A DNA stretch of 64,000 nt from a bacterium ADurb.Bin243 (GTDB lineage Bacteria; Muiribacteriota; UBA9980). The translations under genes were made by a program, and so were the position numbers. The stretch spans positions 62,001 through 126,000 of the forward strand of contig MWBZ01000004.1 of assembly GCA_002069765.1 (NCBI GenBank), in the 5' to 3' direction. The notes under the pieces are model-generated. The model was not told the DNA's origin. It was given only the letters and a program-made list of their open reading frames with translations, and searched no databases. Below are positions 55,163 through 64,000 of this stretch, piece by piece. Position 1 is the first letter of the stretch. Every line of letters starts with the position of its first letter.

Positions 55163-55828
55163 TTATTCCTCGTGAGTGGCCGCGGCTATAAAGACCGTGG
55201 CGAGTATGGTAAAAATATAAGCCTGGACTATTCCCGTAAGCAGTCCCAGCGCTATAACGGCTACGGGAAAAATAAGCGGCGCTATCGAAATTAAAAGCGC
55301 GAGCACCATCGAAGCGCTCATTATATTTCCGAAAAGCCTCGTGGCCAGGGCAAGCGTTCGGGTAATCTGGCTTATCACGTGAAACGGGAGCATTAAAAAA
55401 GTCGGCTGAACGAAAGTTTTAAGGTATCCGAAAAAACCGAGCTCCCTTATTCCGTAAAACGGCACCGCGAAAAATACGCTTAACGCAAGCGCTACCGTAG
55501 TGGAATATGAGCCCGTAGGCGGTTCATAAAACGGAAAAACGGTCGCCAGGTTAGAAACAGCTATGAATAAAAACAGCGTCCCGATGAAGCCCATATAAGT
55601 ATGCGCCCGGTTAAGCCCTACGCCGGAAATGATATCTTTTAACGCCGTCACTATTATTTCGAGGCCGCTCTGCCAGCGCGAAACGTGAACTCCGCTCGAA
55701 ACGCCGCGCGTTATAATCCGCGCGGCCGCGGCCATGGCGATCATTAAAATCCATGTCATGACCAGCGTCATATTAATCGACGCGAATCCGCCATGCCATA
55801 TTATTACTTCGTCGGGGCTGATTCTCAT
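55163..55828 (-). CDS. atpB: N-ATPase a subunit
   Basis: A 221-residue membrane protein with five or so helices that forms the ion half-channels next to the c-ring. The essential Arg is in LALATRLFGNIMSA (about residue 163). PFYEPPTGSYSTT and LGLLTGIVQAYIFTIL are also conserved. The length is typical for N-ATPase a subunits. It lies between atpR and atpE. Confidence 0.95.
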   Translation of the reverse strand: MRISPDEVIIWHGGFASINMTLVMTWILMIAMAAAARIITRGVSSGVHVSRWQSGLEIIVTALKDIISGVGLNRAHTYMGFIGTLFLFIAVSNLATVFPFYEPPTGSYSTTVALALSVFFAVPFYGIRELGFFGYLKTFVQPTFLMLPFHVISQITRTLALATRLFGNIMSASMVLALLISIAPLIFPVAVIALGLLTGIVQAYIFTILATVFIAAATHEE

Positions 55829-55847
55829 ATAAATCTCCTCTGCGGCT

Positions 55848-56132
55848 TCAGCTCCTGCCCGCTCCGGCCGGAAATAAAATAATTTTTACCCCTATATGCG
55901 AAGCGAAAAAACCTGCGAGGCATGCCAGCAGGCTGCCGCAACCGTAGCGCGAAAAAAAGTAAAAGCATGCGAGCGTGACGCCGCTTCTTATCAAAAGGCT
56001 CCCAAGAAACCAGAAAAACGGTTTTTCCGATGCGACGCCTTTTTTTATAGTCCACCACAGCCCGCCGAAGAAAAAAATTCCAACCGCCGCGCCGGCGCAC
56101 GCCGAAAGCGCCAGAAACAAGGCATTATTCAT
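55848..56132 (-). CDS. atpR: N-ATPase subunit AtpR
   Basis: A 94-residue protein with three hydrophobic helices: FFFGGLWWTIKKG near the first, then SLLIRSGVTLACFYFF with a conserved Arg. This pattern and place (between the atpI-like gene and atpB) identify AtpR, a subunit found only in N-ATPase operons and proposed to take part in ion-channel or ring assembly. The start overlaps the AtpQ end by 8 bp. Confidence 0.9.
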   Translation of the reverse strand: MNNALFLALSACAGAAVGIFFFGGLWWTIKKGVASEKPFFWFLGSLLIRSGVTLACFYFFSRYGCGSLLACLAGFFASHIGVKIILFPAGAGRS

Positions 56133-56523
56133 TCCTTTCCCCCTTCGCGCTATCTTTCATTTCATCGCCGTCCTTTATTTTTTTCTCTTCTTTCCTGGCC
56201 TCGCTTTCGTTTTTTATTTTATTCTCTTCTTTTTCGACCCAGCGCCAGGCGCATGCGCATCCTGTAAAAAGCCCGAGCGCCATCAATGAAAGCGTCCAGG
56301 AATGGCTCGACGGGCAGTTTTTATCCAGCCACAATCCCGCGGCCACGCCCGCCAGCATAGGAGCCGCCACGGCCCATCCTATAAAGCCGTACTTCGCGAA
56401 TCCAAGCCAGACGTTTTTGTTAGAGCCGCTGCGTCCGTCGAGGATTATTTTTTCTTTATTTCCGACCCGCTCTATAAAATCTTCGCGGGCTTTTCGAGAT
56501 TTATTTTCATCTTCTTTATTCAT
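56125..56523 (-). CDS. atpQ: N-ATPase subunit AtpQ (AtpI-like)
   Basis: 132 residues. Two membrane helices (about 43-65 and 76-94) contain GWAVAAPMLAGVAAGLWLD, the AtpI/AtpQ signature. Both tails are highly charged, with an unusually long Lys/Glu C-terminus. AtpI-like proteins help c-ring assembly and possibly Mg2+ handling. It overlaps atpC by 8 bp and atpR by 8 bp. Confidence 0.87.
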   Translation of the reverse strand: MNKEDENKSRKAREDFIERVGNKEKIILDGRSGSNKNVWLGFAKYGFIGWAVAAPMLAGVAAGLWLDKNCPSSHSWTLSLMALGLFTGCACAWRWVEKEENKIKNESEARKEEKKIKDGDEMKDSAKGERNE

Positions 56524-56920
56524 TTTTCAACTCCGCGAAGCGCCTTATCAGCGCGGTTTCAAATTTAGCCAGGGTTTCGCGCACGCCGGCTTCCCTTTCA
56601 TCGAACATAAGGAATTCTTTTTTCACCGCCGCGCGCAATTCGCCCAGCGCAGCGCCGCCGATGGCGTTTCTGACCGAAACGGTAACATCCGGTCCGGCCT
56701 TGACCAGTATCCCTTCGTCTATGGCGACATAAACCTCGCCTTCGCCTTCGGTTTCATATCGCAAAATCCCCGGCGCCAGAGCCGCCACGCAGTCGAGCCT
56801 TTGCGGCAGAAGGCCGAAAGAGCCCAGCCGGGTTTCCGAAACGATTCTTTTTACGCCGCTTTTTACGGCATAAACCTTGAAAGGCAGAAGTATTTTAAGA
56901 TTCATCGAAGTTATTTCCAC
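56516..56920 (-). CDS. atpC: N-ATPase epsilon subunit
   Basis: 134 residues. The N-terminal beta-sandwich (MNLKILLPFKVYAVK, then GSFGLLPQRLDCVAALAPGIL in overlapping parts) is followed by two helices at the C-terminus. It belongs to the central stalk and can inhibit ATP hydrolysis. It begins directly at the atpD stop. Confidence 0.92.
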   Translation of the reverse strand: MEITSMNLKILLPFKVYAVKSGVKRIVSETRLGSFGLLPQRLDCVAALAPGILRYETEGEGEVYVAIDEGILVKAGPDVTVSVRNAIGGAALGELRAAVKKEFLMFDEREAGVRETLAKFETALIRRFAELKNE

Positions 56921-56921
56921 T

Positions 56922-58478
<1,557 letters not shown>

Positions 58479-58507
58479 TTATATTTATTTTTAGAAACGA
58501 AAAATAA

Positions 58508-58529
58508 TTTTAGTATTTTAATACTAAAA
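58508..58529. terminator. AT-rich inverted repeat in the atp leader
   Basis: TTTTAGTATT (58508-58517) / AATACTAAAA (58520-58529), a perfect 10-bp palindrome with a 2-nt loop. It may terminate the upstream gene weakly or be a protein site. Confidence 0.4.
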
Positions 58530-58611
58530 AACGTAATTATATTTGAATTTAATAAAAAAAGAGCAGCCATATAATCGCCTTCAATTTTTAAATTTCCGGC
58601 CTCTTATATTA

Positions 58612-58640
58612 ATCTTACTACATTCTGGAAATAATTTCAA
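58612..58640 (-). promoter_or_regulatory. Likely promoter of the N-ATPase operon
   Basis: Minus strand TTGAAA (58640-58635), a 17-bp spacer, TAAGAT (58617-58612). Predicted leader of about 215 nt containing both inverted repeats. Confidence 0.45.
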
Positions 58641-58648
58641 TATTTTTT

Positions 58649-59401
58649 TTATTTCCCGGCGGAATCGGCTTCCCTGAATTCTTTAAGCAGCTGCTCAAAA
58701 GTGGTTCCGGCGGCTTCGAGTTCCTCATCGAGTATGGACATGGACTTATTGTTTTTCCATTCTTCGTATTTTTTGGCTTTCCATGTTTTTATTTCTTCAG
58801 CCTTTTTCATTTCATTTTGTTTTTTAAGCAGCTGCTCGTATTCTTCGCGCTGCTTTTTCTCCTCGGCGGCGCGTTTTATAGCCAGCTGCCGCTTGGATTC
58901 TTTTATGGCGGAAAGCAGCTTATCGTTAAGCTGCGCCGCTATGGCTTCGCAGTTTTTCTTTAATTCGGGGGCCTGAAAGCTGTAAAGCTCGTGAAAAGCG
59001 AGGGCCGGCGACGGCGAAGCTTCTTCTGCGGCGGCGCTCAGCTTCAAATACGGGCGCCCATAGGCCGCGGCTGAAACTACGAACAGCGTATCGGCTTCGT
59101 TTTTGGAAAAAGCCGCCGCTATTTTAAAGCATACCGAAAGCCCCGCGTCATAATTATTTTCGGCCGCCACGACGTCTGCGCTTTTTAAAATAGCTGCCAA
59201 TAGATAACTTTCAATTTTCTTTTCAAGGATTTTCTTTTCTTTCGCGTCATAATTAAAAGCGTCCAATTTTATAGAAAGGTTCAACCTTATTTTTTCAGAA
59301 AACCTTTCCTGCGGGCCTGCCGCAGAAACTACGGACGCGGACGCGAGCGCAAGAAATATTGTAAAAGCTATAATATAAAATAATGAGATGCCTTTTTTCA
59401 T
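58649..59401 (-). CDS. Secreted coiled-coil protein, function unknown
   Basis: 250 residues from ATG 59401, chosen because AAGGAG stands 9-10 nt before it; an ATG at 59506 is upstream of that site and overlaps another small gene. A signal peptide (about 5-27, ending SVVSA) is followed by an alpha/beta domain (about 30-150) and a charged coiled coil (about 165-215, Lys/Glu/Gln-rich, with KRAAEEKKQREEYEQLL). I recognise no family. It is downstream of the secretin and Lys/Glu-repeat genes and could be an envelope accessory protein. Confidence 0.75.
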   Translation of the reverse strand: MKKGISLFYIIAFTIFLALASASVVSAAGPQERFSEKIRLNLSIKLDAFNYDAKEKKILEKKIESYLLAAILKSADVVAAENNYDAGLSVCFKIAAAFSKNEADTLFVVSAAAYGRPYLKLSAAAEEASPSPALAFHELYSFQAPELKKNCEAIAAQLNDKLLSAIKESKRQLAIKRAAEEKKQREEYEQLLKKQNEMKKAEEIKTWKAKKYEEWKNNKSMSILDEELEAAGTTFEQLLKEFREADSAGK

Positions 59402-59432
59402 GACGTGAAATCTCCTTGAAAAATTATGCTTG

Positions 59433-59612
59433 CTATTCGATATCTTCAGTTTCTTTACCGGCGATTTTTTTCGACCGCTCCCTTTTATAAACGGTTTCAT
59501 CGCCATGATCCCTGGTGGCCAGATTGAGGCCGGCGGTATTTTTGCGCGCCGATTTTTTAACCGCTTTGGCCAGATCGAATTTTTTTACGTTATTTTTCTT
59601 CTTTTTTTTCAT
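59433..59612 (-). CDS. Small basic protein, 59 residues
   Basis: A short open frame beginning MKKKKKNNVKKFDLAKAVKK and ending in TAG at 59433. It is rich in Lys/Arg, has a regular polar middle (GLNLATRDHGDETVYKRE), and is 31 bp upstream of the next gene on the same strand. The Shine-Dalgarno is weak (TTGGA). It may be a nucleic-acid-binding or assembly peptide; no family recognised. Confidence 0.45.
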   Translation of the reverse strand: MKKKKKNNVKKFDLAKAVKKSARKNTAGLNLATRDHGDETVYKRERSKKIAGKETEDIE

Positions 59613-59653
59613 TTTAATCCAATCACCGTATTTTAATCATGCTGCATTAAAAT

Positions 59654-59920
59654 CTAACCGGCCGCCTCCGGCTTTGTAAGTTCTTCCAGGCGGCCCAGGT
59701 ATGTGTATGCCTCTTCGTCGCTCGTTCCGCACATTTCCGCGGAAGGCTCGAGCCCGCGGCATACCGCCGGCCTCTCAGGTTTAGCGAAAAGCGAGCAAAG
59801 GTTGTTTGCGTCGAGCTGTACGCAGCGGACGCCTGCCGGCTTGCCGTCAGGCATTCCGGGTATCGGCGAAGAAATCGAGATTACTACGCAGCAGGCCGCG
59901 CAGCCTTTCCGGCAGTTCAA
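59654..59920 (-). CDS. YkgJ-type cysteine-cluster protein
   Basis: 88 residues. It begins with the metal-binding motif CRKGCAACC (C-x4-C-x2-C-C), then RCVQLDANNLCSLF and RPAVCRGLEP, giving the Cys-rich pattern of the YkgJ/UPF0153 (CxxCxxCC) family, thought to bind Zn or Fe-S. The start codon is TTG 59920 with AGGAAGG 10-14 nt upstream. It sits between the Lys/Glu-repeat gene and the 59-residue gene. Confidence 0.8.
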   Translation of the reverse strand: MNCRKGCAACCVVISISSPIPGMPDGKPAGVRCVQLDANNLCSLFAKPERPAVCRGLEPSAEMCGTSDEEAYTYLGRLEELTKPEAAG

Positions 59921-59972
59921 AACGCCTGCACCTTCCTCGCGCAGACGGCCGCCGGTTTAACGGGGTCTTTAA

Positions 59973-61415
59973 TCATTTTATGACCTTGTTGATTTGCTTT
60001 TTAATTCCATGGCCGGCTTTTTCAAGCAGGTTAGCGCCGCCGTCGAATATTTTCTTGCCGCCTTCGATAACTTTTTCTCCGGCGTTTTTTATTCCGGACG
60101 GGGTTTTATTGATTTCATATTCTTTTTTTATCATGACTTTATCGTTATTGACCTTATCGCGAAGCTCCGCGGAAGTTTGCTCGAATTTAACCTTGGTGCC
60201 GGCTTCGCTGATATCTTCGGTGTTGTCGTCTTCATCGCCGGATTTTGTCATTTTATATGTAATAACTTCCGAACTTTCACCGCTGGAAACGGTTTTTGTA
60301 GCTTGCTGCGGGGCCGCGGCCGCTTCGGGAGGCGTTTTATTTTCCGCGGGCGCCGGCGGTTCTTCGGCTATAACGTTAATGACGACAGGTTCGGCGGGCC
60401 TGGCTTGTACCGGCACGGTATCTGCGGCGGCATGCACGGCAGTTTCGGCCGTAGCGTCGGTTTTGACAGGAGGCTTTTCCATGGGCTGCGGTGTTTTATG
60501 CGCTTCCCCCGACGCCTGTACGGCGAGTTCTAAAGTGCCGTTCGCTTCCGCCGGCCGGGCGATCGAAACCTCTTCCGTGTGGCCGGTTTTAATCCCGGCC
60601 GCGACCGCGGTTTCGGCCGTTTCAGCCTTTGCGCCCGCCGCTTCCTGCGTAGAGTCAGGAAGGTTTTTGGCAGCATTTTGAACGTCTTTCGAAGCGGAAA
60701 TTTCGTTTTTATCTTTCTGCGACGTTTCTTCGGCTTTTAAATTTTTATGTTCGTCTTTAATTGATTTTTCTTCTGCTTTAACCGTCTTTTCTTCAGTTTT
60801 AACGGGCTTTTCTTCAACAACATTCGTCTTCTCTTCGGTTTTAGAAGGCTTTTCATCGCCCTTAGCCGTTTTTTCTTCAGTCTTAGAAGTTTTCCCATCG
60901 TGTTTGGAAGGTTTTTCCGCTGTCCTGGAGGCTTTCTCGTCGGTTTTCGAGGGCTTTTCATCGCCCTTTCTGGCCGGGGGTTTTTCTTTAGCCTTCGCCT
61001 GCTGCTGACTTTTTTCTTTTTTCAGGTTTTTAAGCGGAGCGGAACTGAGCTGGCCGGTTTCTTCGGAACTTTCCATTTTAGCCGCATCCGGCGCGCCCGC
61101 GGGCGCATTGTAACCTGCCGCGTATTTTCCGGCAAAATAAAAACCGATAATCACCAGAACGACTATTGCAAAATCGCGCGCAGTAGCGAGCGCTTTGCTT
61201 TTAATTTCGTTGTATTTTTCTTCCCCGAGAACCACTCTCACCAGAAATTGAACAAAAAACAGGCCGAGAGCTATTATTACAATTAAAGTTACCGGTTCCA
61301 CCTTGATATTTTTTATGACTCCCGAGGTGGTAAGGGCTGTCATAAAGCCTATAAAAACAACCATCAAGCTGAGTATTTCTTTGAATAAAACGAGTTTATC
61401 TTTCGGGTCGGACAT
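59973..61415 (-). CDS. Membrane protein with Lys/Glu-repeat cytoplasmic tail
   Basis: 480 residues from ATG 61415 (AAGAGG 7-8 nt upstream; the GTG at 61424 is too close to it). Three hydrophobic helices lie in the first 110 residues (about 13-30, 39-60, 80-100). Then comes a low-complexity region (about 125-225) made of units such as EKPSKTEEKT, a Glu/Ala/Pro-rich region, and a C-terminal helix (IEGGKKIFDGGANLLEKAG). It resembles TonB/TolA-like spacer proteins in composition only. No family recognised. Confidence 0.75.
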   Translation of the reverse strand: MSDPKDKLVLFKEILSLMVVFIGFMTALTTSGVIKNIKVEPVTLIVIIALGLFFVQFLVRVVLGEEKYNEIKSKALATARDFAIVVLVIIGFYFAGKYAAGYNAPAGAPDAAKMESSEETGQLSSAPLKNLKKEKSQQQAKAKEKPPARKGDEKPSKTDEKASRTAEKPSKHDGKTSKTEEKTAKGDEKPSKTEEKTNVVEEKPVKTEEKTVKAEEKSIKDEHKNLKAEETSQKDKNEISASKDVQNAAKNLPDSTQEAAGAKAETAETAVAAGIKTGHTEEVSIARPAEANGTLELAVQASGEAHKTPQPMEKPPVKTDATAETAVHAAADTVPVQARPAEPVVINVIAEEPPAPAENKTPPEAAAAPQQATKTVSSGESSEVITYKMTKSGDEDDNTEDISEAGTKVKFEQTSAELRDKVNNDKVMIKKEYEINKTPSGIKNAGEKVIEGGKKIFDGGANLLEKAGHGIKKQINKVIK

Positions 61416-61531
61416 TTTTCGCACCTCTTAAGTTAAGCGGGGCCGCAGCCGCATCGAGCGCGGCAAAGGCCATTAATATTTATCTGACGATCATACGCAA
61501 CCATCATTCAATCTTCTGTTTTACGCAGTTT

Positions 61532-61560
61532 ATTTTAACATAATTACGCCTATAATTCAA
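61532..61560 (-). promoter_or_regulatory. Promoter of the Lys/Glu-repeat gene
   Basis: Minus strand TTGAAT (61560-61555), a 17-bp spacer, TAAAAT (61537-61532). The leader of about 110 nt holds a GCCGC/GCGGC hairpin. The 295-bp spacer 61416-61710 contains this and the secretin terminator only. Confidence 0.55.
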
Positions 61561-61636
61561 ATGTATTTTAATGTTTTTTCTCTCTTGACTATTAGTCGAA
61601 TGCTTATTTTGAACGGTAATACTTTTCATCGCAATA

Positions 61637-61680
61637 ATAAAAACGGCTTCACCCTCTTTTTAAAAGGCTTCAAGCCGTTA
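61637..61680 (-). terminator. Terminator of the secretin gene
   Basis: Minus strand AACGGCTT / AAGCCGTT arms with a partly paired interior (CCTTTT/AAAAGAGG), followed by TTTATTATT. It lies 30 bp after the secretin stop. Confidence 0.75.
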
Positions 61681-61710
61681 ATTCATCATGCAATAAAATA
61701 TTAATGCTTT

Positions 61711-63927
61711 TTATAATTTCTTTTTATCCGCCACTCCGCTTTCCACAATGCGCGGGGTTATGAATATTATAGTTTCGTTTTTGCGGGTTGTATTCGACTG
61801 ATTTTTAAATAAGTGCGACACTACCGGTATATTTCCCAAAAACGGCACGTTGGTCTTTGAATTAGAGTTTTCCTCTTCGATAAGGCCTGCGATTACTATT
61901 GTATGGCCGTTTTTAACCACTACGTTAGTGAGAGTTTCCTTGGTGGAAACTATAGGCTGGCTGTTATCCACTTTGCCCGCAAGGCCCTGCACCTTTGGAT
62001 TAACCTCGAGCGCGACAAAGCCGTCGGGGTTTATCGCCGGGGTAACTTCGAGCCTTACCGAAACGTTCTGTTTTTCATAAGTGACCGAAGTAACCGGTCC
62101 GGTTGTAGTAGTTACAACCGTTTCCCTCCTTACCGGATAAGTGGTTTCAACATTTACATAAGCTTTTTTGCGGTTCGTGGTAACGATAGTGGGGCTCGCT
62201 ATTACCTTGGAGTTATCCTTTTTCTGCAAAGACTGCATTACCATCCTCAGCTGGTCCGTAGAAAGCGTTCCCACTTTATACGTCACGCCGCCTATGCCGT
62301 CGTCGCCTATTGGAGCGAAAGTTTTAAATCCTATGGAGTTTTCACTGTTCGAGTTGCTCTGCATCAGGCGGTTCCAGTTTACGCCCATACTTTCGTCACG
62401 GGCGAGGTTTACCTGCACTATCCTGGCTTCTATCAGTACCTGCTTTGTGCGCACGTCCAGCTCGCGTATGAAACTTTCTATCTTGCCTAGATTTATTGCC
62501 GAAGCGGTTACTATAAGGCTGTTGGTAGTTTTGTCGGACTCGATCAGGAATGTTTCGCTGTTGGCGCCCAGGACGGTTTTAAGGCTTGCGTTAAGCGTCG
62601 CTTTAAGATCTTCCGAAGCCACGTATTTGCACTGTATAATCTTCGAAGTCGTGCGTGAAGAATCGAGCTTTTTGATTATATCGTGCAATTTATTGATATT
62701 GCTTTCCAGGTCGGTTATGATGAGCGTATTTGTGCGGGAATCCACTTCCATGGCGCCGATTTCAGGTGTGAGCGACTGCGTCAGCATGGTTTTTATCTTC
62801 GCCGCGTCGGCGTAATTGAGCGTAATTAAACGGGTCGCGGTCTGGTCCATGCCGTTTAATTTTTCAAGCGTTTCGATCATTTTCTTTATAATTTCTAAAG
62901 CAGCCGGAGTGTCTTTGATTATAAGCGTATTGGACTTTTTATCGACTATAATATTTCCTGCCGGCGTCTTCGCGTTGACCAGAAGGTTATTTACCTCCTG
63001 CGCCTTCGATTTATGAAGTTTGGCGATAATAGTTTCCATATTCGCGCTGTCGGCTTTTTTTATTTCTATCATTTCCGAAGTTATAACATAGCTCAAGCCG
63101 TAATTTTTAGCGATAGTGTCCAGCACGTTCTTTACGGTGGAATCTTTAATATAAAGCGTTATGTCGCCGCTGATTTCAGGGCTCACCGTGCAGTTGAGCT
63201 CGGCGGAGCGTAAAAAGCCTTCGAGCACCTCATTTATGGGCCTTTTAGTAACATTGAAAGAAATAGGCTCGGCCAATTTTTTAGCTATTTCAGGGTCCAT
63301 ATCTATATTTTTAGCGGCGCGGTCTTTAGCGCTGGAATATATCCACACGGGATTCGACGAGCCGTTAGACGCGCCAGCCGCGTTCGGCTCCCCCACCGAA
63401 TAAAATGAAGACGAGGCCCCTTCGGGGCGGCCTTTCAAAAACCTCAGCAGCTTGTTATCGTCGAGTATCACGCTGATATGGTTTTCGGTTTTCTGTTCGT
63501 TCACCCTTATTCCCAGCCCTTCGAATTCATGTGCCAGCTTTTCTACGAGGCTTGAGAGTTTAGAGTATTTAGGCGAAGGCAGCCAGAGCTCGGTTAAAAC
63601 TTCATGGCTCTGCTTCTGAGAATATTTATTTTCATCCTTGAAATATTTAATAAGCGTCTGCGCGAAATCCACTTTCCAGAGCTCATGGCCTTTCTGATAT
63701 GCAATATTGAACCATTCAGCGCGCTCGCGGCTTTCAGCGAATTCCTGGATATCAAGATAGGCAGAATCTCCCTGAGGCATCTTGAAATTAACGACGCCAG
63801 AATCCGACGCCACATGGAGTTTTTCTGCAAACGCGGCCCCGCCGGCCCCAAAAAAGGCCATTATCGTTATAAATGAATATATAAACACGCTCCATATCGC
63901 CGGAAATAAAAGCTTCAGTTTATTCAT
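61711..63927 (-). CDS. Secretin (GspD/PilQ superfamily)
   Basis: 738 residues from ATG 63927; a TTG at 63939 is an alternative. A signal peptide (ending GGAAFA) and a family-unspecific N-terminal part (to about 215) are followed by STN/N0 and several N1-type repeats (KVIASPT precedes the core; NTLIITDLESNINKLH in the repeats). The secretin core ends with VPFLGNIPVVSHLFK and ETIIFITPRIV, both diagnostic. It forms the outer-membrane channel of a type II secretion or type IV pilus system. Whether GspD or PilQ cannot be fixed because the neighbours are missing. Confidence 0.93.
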   Translation of the reverse strand: MNKLKLLFPAIWSVFIYSFITIMAFFGAGGAAFAEKLHVASDSGVVNFKMPQGDSAYLDIQEFAESRERAEWFNIAYQKGHELWKVDFAQTLIKYFKDENKYSQKQSHEVLTELWLPSPKYSKLSSLVEKLAHEFEGLGIRVNEQKTENHISVILDDNKLLRFLKGRPEGASSSFYSVGEPNAAGASNGSSNPVWIYSSAKDRAAKNIDMDPEIAKKLAEPISFNVTKRPINEVLEGFLRSAELNCTVSPEISGDITLYIKDSTVKNVLDTIAKNYGLSYVITSEMIEIKKADSANMETIIAKLHKSKAQEVNNLLVNAKTPAGNIIVDKKSNTLIIKDTPAALEIIKKMIETLEKLNGMDQTATRLITLNYADAAKIKTMLTQSLTPEIGAMEVDSRTNTLIITDLESNINKLHDIIKKLDSSRTTSKIIQCKYVASEDLKATLNASLKTVLGANSETFLIESDKTTNSLIVTASAINLGKIESFIRELDVRTKQVLIEARIVQVNLARDESMGVNWNRLMQSNSNSENSIGFKTFAPIGDDGIGGVTYKVGTLSTDQLRMVMQSLQKKDNSKVIASPTIVTTNRKKAYVNVETTYPVRRETVVTTTTGPVTSVTYEKQNVSVRLEVTPAINPDGFVALEVNPKVQGLAGKVDNSQPIVSTKETLTNVVVKNGHTIVIAGLIEEENSNSKTNVPFLGNIPVVSHLFKNQSNTTRKNETIIFITPRIVESGVADKKKL

Positions 63928-64000
63928 CAATCGTCTCAACCGCCTTTTTTTTGATTAAATCGCATTTTATAATATTGCCAGCCGGCGTTTTAATTTCAAC
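63920..64000 (-). CDS. C-terminal end of an upstream gene (partial)
   Basis: The frame is open from the right edge to TAA at 63922-63920, giving 26 residues that end KKKAVETIDE. It overlaps the secretin ATG by 8 bp, so the two genes are translationally coupled. A pilus or secretion subunit is likely from position only; the fragment is too short to assign. Confidence 0.55.
   Translation of the reverse strand, partial: VEIKTPAGNIIKCDLIKKKAVETIDE

Overview
This window comes from an uncultivated-looking diderm bacterium with moderate GC. Genes are mixed-composition and spacers are very AT-rich. A GspD/PilQ-type secretin at the right end implies an outer membrane. The bacterium also carries wall-associated families better known from Gram-positives: a SpoIID/LytB-like protein, a YabE/RpfB-like DUF348-G5-3D protein and a VanW-G5 protein. 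It has the gene block radical-SAM(DUF512)-der-plsY-gpsA that is familiar from Clostridia, and a laterally mobile N-type ATPase. I cannot name the phylum from sequence alone; a candidate phylum such as Wallbacteria or Riflebacteria is only a guess. Predicted promoters fit a housekeeping sigma70 consensus (TTGACA, 17 bp, TATAAT). Coding is dense and almost entirely on the minus strand. Only a CARF-HEPN gene (about 10.2-11.8 kb) and a histidine kinase/peptidase pair (47.9-51.0 kb) run on the plus strand.

Layout, read along the minus strand from right to left. 64.0-58.6 kb: end of an unknown gene, a secretin, a Lys/Glu-repeat membrane protein, a cysteine-cluster protein, a 59-residue basic protein and a secreted coiled-coil protein. 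58.4-51.6 kb: a complete N-ATPase operon (atpD C Q R B E F A G) preceded by a terminator-like leader hairpin. 51.5-46.9 kb: a ferritin-like protein, then on the plus strand a GAF-GAF-PAS histidine kinase and a glutaminyl-cyclase-like lipoprotein, then murI-rph-rdgB on the minus strand. 45.3-44.27 kb: nine tRNA genes with two promoters and a terminator. 44.2-38.5 kb: a three-gene operon of unknown purpose (HEAT+WG repeat protein, exported nucleoside-phosphorylase-fold protein, secreted protein with a +1 frame break). 38.4-29.9 kb: class III aminotransferase, universal stress protein, PDZ-radical SAM, der, plsY, gpsA, VanW-G5. 29.8-25.4 kb: NHL-repeat protein with an anti-sigma-type kinase and STAS antagonist, then lepA and an ACT protein. 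25.2-16.0 kb: chemotaxis operon cheA-cheW-mcp-cheR-cheD-cheB, with a two-Hpt CheA and a receptor built from 549-bp tandem repeats. 15.9-11.8 kb: HAD phosphatase plus three nucleotide-sugar genes. 10.1-1 bp: the G5/3D protein, accB, lpd, thrC-thrB-asd, leuS, a membrane protein and a SpoIID-like protein cut by the window edge.

The most unusual item is the isolated CARF-HEPN gene. It looks like a CRISPR type III ancillary nuclease (Cas_02710/Csm6-like), but no CRISPR array or cas gene lies in the window. It has its own strong extended -10 promoter, a leader hairpin, and a Shine-Dalgarno sequence that points to an AUU start codon. The second candidate is the HEAT/WG - phosphorylase-fold - secreted-protein operon.
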